Position numbers and translations under genes: made by a program. A DNA stretch of 7,873 bases from Betaproteobacteria bacterium (GTDB lineage: Bacteria; Pseudomonadota; Gammaproteobacteria; Burkholderiales; SG8-39): positions 1-7,873 of the forward strand of contig JAFARH010000386.1 in NCBI GenBank assembly GCA_019245555.1, read 5' to 3'. Below the pieces are notes generated by a model. The model was given only the letters and a program-made list of their open reading frames with translations. It was not told the origin of the DNA and made no database searches. This document shows, piece by piece, positions 5,985-7,873 of the stretch. Position 1 is the first letter of the stretch. Each line of letters opens with the position of its first letter.

Positions 5985-6937
5985 TCGAACTTTGCGCCTG
6001 ATTCTTTTACCACACGGGCCCATCGCGCCTGCTCAATGCGCAGCCATTGGCCGAGCGATTCCGGTGTGCCCGTGCGCACCTCGGTGCCTTGCTTCGCGAA
6101 GCGCTCCTTCATGTCCGCGGTGTTGAGCACGCGGACCAACTGGCCGTTGAGCTTCACCACGATCTCATGAGCGATGCCGGCCGGACCGACGAAACCCTGG
6201 AACGAGCCGGTCTCGAATCCCGGCAAGCCTTGCTCAGCGACGGTGGGAGTATCGGGCGCGGACGGTACACGCTGCGCGCTCGAGATGGCGAGTGCCTTGA
6301 TGCGCCCGCCCTGTACGGTCGGCCACGTTGCAAGCATGCCGTTGAAGATGACATCGGCTTGTCCGGCGGCGACAGCCGCGACGGCGTCGGAGCCGCCCTT
6401 GTACGGAATGTAGGTCCACTGCAGGCCCATGCGCTGCGCGAATTCGATGCCGGCAAGATGCGGCGCGCCGCCGATGCCCGAGACCGCGAAGTTCAATTTG
6501 CCAGGCTGCGCTCTCGCCTTGGCGGCCAGCTCGTGCACGTCCTTCACGCCAACCGAAGGATGCACGGCCAGCACATGCGGCGAGTAGGAAACCATCGCCA
6601 CGGGCGCGAAATCCTTGGAAGGATTGAACTGCAGCTGCGGATAGATGCTCGGGCTGATGACGAGGCCGCCAAGGTCGGTGATGAGCAATGTATAGCCATC
6701 GGGCGCGCTCTTCGCGACGAAATCGGCGCCGACGTTCCCGTTGGCGCCGGTCTTGTTCTCGATCACCACCGGCTGGCCCCACGCTTCAGTGAGCTTGGGT
6801 CCGATCTGGCGCGCAAGGATGTCGGAAGTGCCGCCAGCGGCATACGGCACGATCAGCCGGATCGGCTTGGATGGATACGATTCCGCGTGGGATAGCGAAA
6901 CGGCGGCACAGAGCGCCGCGACCAGAAAGACTCGCAT
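5981..6937 (-). CDS. Bug/TctC-family tripartite tricarboxylate transporter substrate-binding protein
   Basis: A 318-residue periplasmic solute receptor of the Bug/TctC family, abundant in Burkholderiales. Residues 1-18 ([18 protein letters not shown]) form a clean Sec signal peptide with cleavage before ESYPSKPIR. Family motifs are [11 protein letters not shown] (26-36), a [10 protein letters not shown] segment (61-70) and PDGYTLL (79-85). The open frame extends upstream to 7126, but that part has no signal peptide and lies antisense to the Ldh2-like gene, so I start at 6937. No strong Shine-Dalgarno is seen. It is the first gene of the operon: its TGA overlaps the dehydratase ATG. A receptor encoded ahead of catabolic genes normally captures the pathway's substrate, here probably a sugar acid or other carboxylate. 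The TctA and TctB membrane subunits are not in the window; such orphan receptors are common and may share a distant permease or act in sensing. Confidence 0.93.
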   Translation of the reverse strand: MRVFLVAALCAAVSLSHAESYPSKPIRLIVPYAAGGTSDILARQIGPKLTEAWGQPVVIENKTGANGNVGADFVAKSAPDGYTLLITDLGGLVISPSIYPQLQFNPSKDFAPVAMVSYSPHVLAVHPSVGVKDVHELAAKARAQPGKLNFAVSGIGGAPHLAGIEFAQRMGLQWTYIPYKGGSDAVAAVAAGQADVIFNGMLATWPTVQGGRIKALAISSAQRVPSAPDTPTVAEQGLPGFETGSFQGFVGPAGIAHEIVVKLNGQLVRVLNTADMKERFAKQGTEVRTGTPESLGQWLRIEQARWARVVKESGAKFE

Positions 6938-6977
6938 AGTTCTTAGTCTAAACTGCCCGCCTCTTTCCGGGAGAACG
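6938..6977. promoter_or_regulatory. 40-bp divergent intergenic region with imperfect palindrome
   Basis: This short spacer separates the starts of the tctC-led operon (leftward) and the Ldh2-like gene (rightward). It contains an imperfect palindrome at 6938-6954 (AGTTCTTAGTCTAAACT), whose centre TTAG-T-CTAA (6943-6951) is perfect. The Shine-Dalgarno of the rightward gene (GGGAG, 6969-6973) occupies the other end. The spacer is too short for two ordinary non-overlapping promoters, so at least one promoter should extend into the neighbouring coding region. The palindrome is a candidate operator for an unseen regulator. I could not pick convincing -35/-10 pairs. Confidence 0.4.
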
Positions 6978-7873
6978 ATGGAGACCCTGTTCCAAGCGGC
7001 GCCGCTCACGCGCGCTATCGAAGCCGTGGTCGCAGCGGGCGGCAGCGACGCGCGCGAAACGAAGCTAGTCGCCGAGAACCTAGTCATGGCGAACCTGCTC
7101 GGCCACGACTCCCATGGCATCGGCATGATTCCGCGCTACATCGATGCCGTGCTCGAGGGCGGACTCGCGCCGAACGCGCATCCCAAGGCGACACTCGACG
7201 CAGGCGCGCTACTCGCGCTCGACGGCTGCAAGGGGTATGGCCAGGTGATCGGCGGCGAGGCCATGCAGATGGCGATCGAACGTGCGAAGAAGCACGGCTC
7301 GTGCGTGATGACGGTGGGTAATACCCATCATCTTGGGCGCATTGGCCACTGGGCCGAGATGGCCGTGGCGCAGGGCTTGGTGTCGATCCACTTCGTGAAC
7401 GTCATCTCCCACGCGCGTGTCGCGCCGTACGGCGGCCGCGATGCGCGCTTCGGGACGAATCCGTGCTGCATCGGCATTCCTTTACCGGGCGAGGCGCCTT
7501 TCGTGCTCGACTACGCGACGAGCGCGGTCGCGCAAGGGAAGCTGCGCGTGGCCCACAACAAGGGCGACAAAGTGCCGCTCGGCCGCTTGATCGATGACGA
7601 AGGAAAGCCAACCAACGATCCACGCTATGCGGTGGTTCCGCCCTACGGTGCGATGCTCGCGTTCGGCGAGCACAAGGGTTATGGCATGGCGATCGCGTGC
7701 GAGCTGCTCGGTGGCGCACTGAGCGGAGGCGGTACCTGGCACTACGACGAGTCGAACAAGCAGCGCGTGCTGAACGGGATGCTTGCGATCGTGATCGATC
7801 CGAAGCGTCTCGGTACCGAAGCGGCGTTCGAGCGCGAAGCGCGTCTCTTCCTCGACTGGCTGCGCAAATCGCG
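6978..7873 (+). CDS. Ldh2-family (malate/L-lactate dehydrogenase type) oxidoreductase, partial
   Basis: The frame is open from the ATG at 6978 to the right edge, giving 298 residues; full-length members have about 330-360, so the C-terminus is missing. GGGAG (6969-6973) lies 4 nt upstream of the ATG. The protein belongs to the Ldh2/MDH family (distinct from classical Rossmann LDH/MDH), NAD(P)H-dependent cytosolic enzymes acting on 2-oxo/2-hydroxy acids such as malate, ureidoglycolate, 2,3-diketogulonate or sulfolactate. Motifs seen are GHDSHGIGMIPRY (42-54) with the catalytic His46, GNTHHLGRIGHW (114-125), GTNP (159-162), LDYATSAVAQGKL (178-190) and EHKGYG (231-236). It is transcribed away from the tctC-led operon across only 40 bp, so it probably shares regulation with it and may oxidise the substrate or reduce a product of the pathway. 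The actual substrate cannot be told from the sequence. Confidence 0.93.
   Translation, partial: METLFQAAPLTRAIEAVVAAGGSDARETKLVAENLVMANLLGHDSHGIGMIPRYIDAVLEGGLAPNAHPKATLDAGALLALDGCKGYGQVIGGEAMQMAIERAKKHGSCVMTVGNTHHLGRIGHWAEMAVAQGLVSIHFVNVISHARVAPYGGRDARFGTNPCCIGIPLPGEAPFVLDYATSAVAQGKLRVAHNKGDKVPLGRLIDDEGKPTNDPRYAVVPPYGAMLAFGEHKGYGMAIACELLGGALSGGGTWHYDESNKQRVLNGMLAIVIDPKRLGTEAAFEREARLFLDWLRKS

Noticed and set aside
5985..6023. 13-residue N-terminal extension of the dehydratase
   Set aside because: It is arginine-rich and only reads the tctC 3' end in another frame. The ATG at 5984 forms a standard ATGA overlap and fits the family N-terminus.
5145..6895. Long plus-strand open frames (341 and 282 codons) across the dehydratase and tctC genes
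   Set aside because: They are antisense shadows of GC-rich coding sequence: Arg/His/Asp-rich translations without recognisable motifs, opposite genes with complete catalytic residues.
6938..7126. 63-residue N-terminal extension of the TctC-like protein
   Set aside because: It lies antisense to the Ldh2-like gene, which has a full set of family motifs. The internal ATG at 6937 begins a perfect signal peptide, as expected for a periplasmic receptor.

Overview
The window comes from a GC-rich, densely packed bacterial chromosome. A Bug/TctC-type solute-binding protein inside a sugar-acid operon, a HemP-like protein beside an FTR1 permease, and a bfd-bfr pair together suggest a betaproteobacterium, probably of the order Burkholderiales. 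That placement rests on gene content and remembered family distributions, not on a search. I see no phage, transposon, CRISPR, tRNA or rRNA signal.

Positions 1-2555 form an iron block. Leftward (minus strand) run a HemP-like small protein, an FTR1-type high-affinity iron permease, and an exported beta-rich protein that resembles DUF6662 and is cut by the window edge. Rightward run bfd (bacterioferritin-associated [2Fe-2S] ferredoxin) and bfr (heme-type bacterioferritin with all six ferroxidase ligands and the heme-binding Met52). Between the two arms lies an AT-rich divergent control region. It holds a perfect 7-1-7 Fur palindrome close to hemP and a second, 12/14 Fur palindrome almost touching the bfd start codon. 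In both directions the best promoter places its -10 hexamer inside the Fur box, and neither gene has a clear Shine-Dalgarno sequence, so very short-leader or leaderless mRNAs are possible. bfr has its own strong Shine-Dalgarno sequence and a candidate internal promoter.

Positions 2552-6937 form a tight four-gene minus-strand operon: tctC-like periplasmic binding protein, IlvD/Edd-family sugar-acid dehydratase, HpcH/HpaI-family aldolase, and a D-2-hydroxyacid dehydrogenase. The junctions are ATGA, a 2-nt gap, and ATGA, which implies translational coupling. The simplest reading is uptake of an aldonic or other hydroxy acid, dehydration to a 2-keto-3-deoxy acid, retro-aldol cleavage to pyruvate plus an aldehyde, and NADPH-dependent reduction of a 2-oxo acid such as glyoxylate or hydroxypyruvate. 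The last gene collides with bfr, the two stop codons overlapping in one CTAG.

A divergent Ldh2-family (malate/L-lactate dehydrogenase type) oxidoreductase starts at 6978 and runs off the right edge. Only 40 bp separate it from tctC, and this spacer holds a small imperfect palindrome. It probably belongs to the same catabolic unit. No transcription regulator and no TctA/TctB membrane subunits are present in the window.

No wholly new system is evident. The most interesting points are the Fur-embedded divergent promoter pair, the DUF6662-like partner of FTR1, and the unassigned substrate of the sugar-acid operon.
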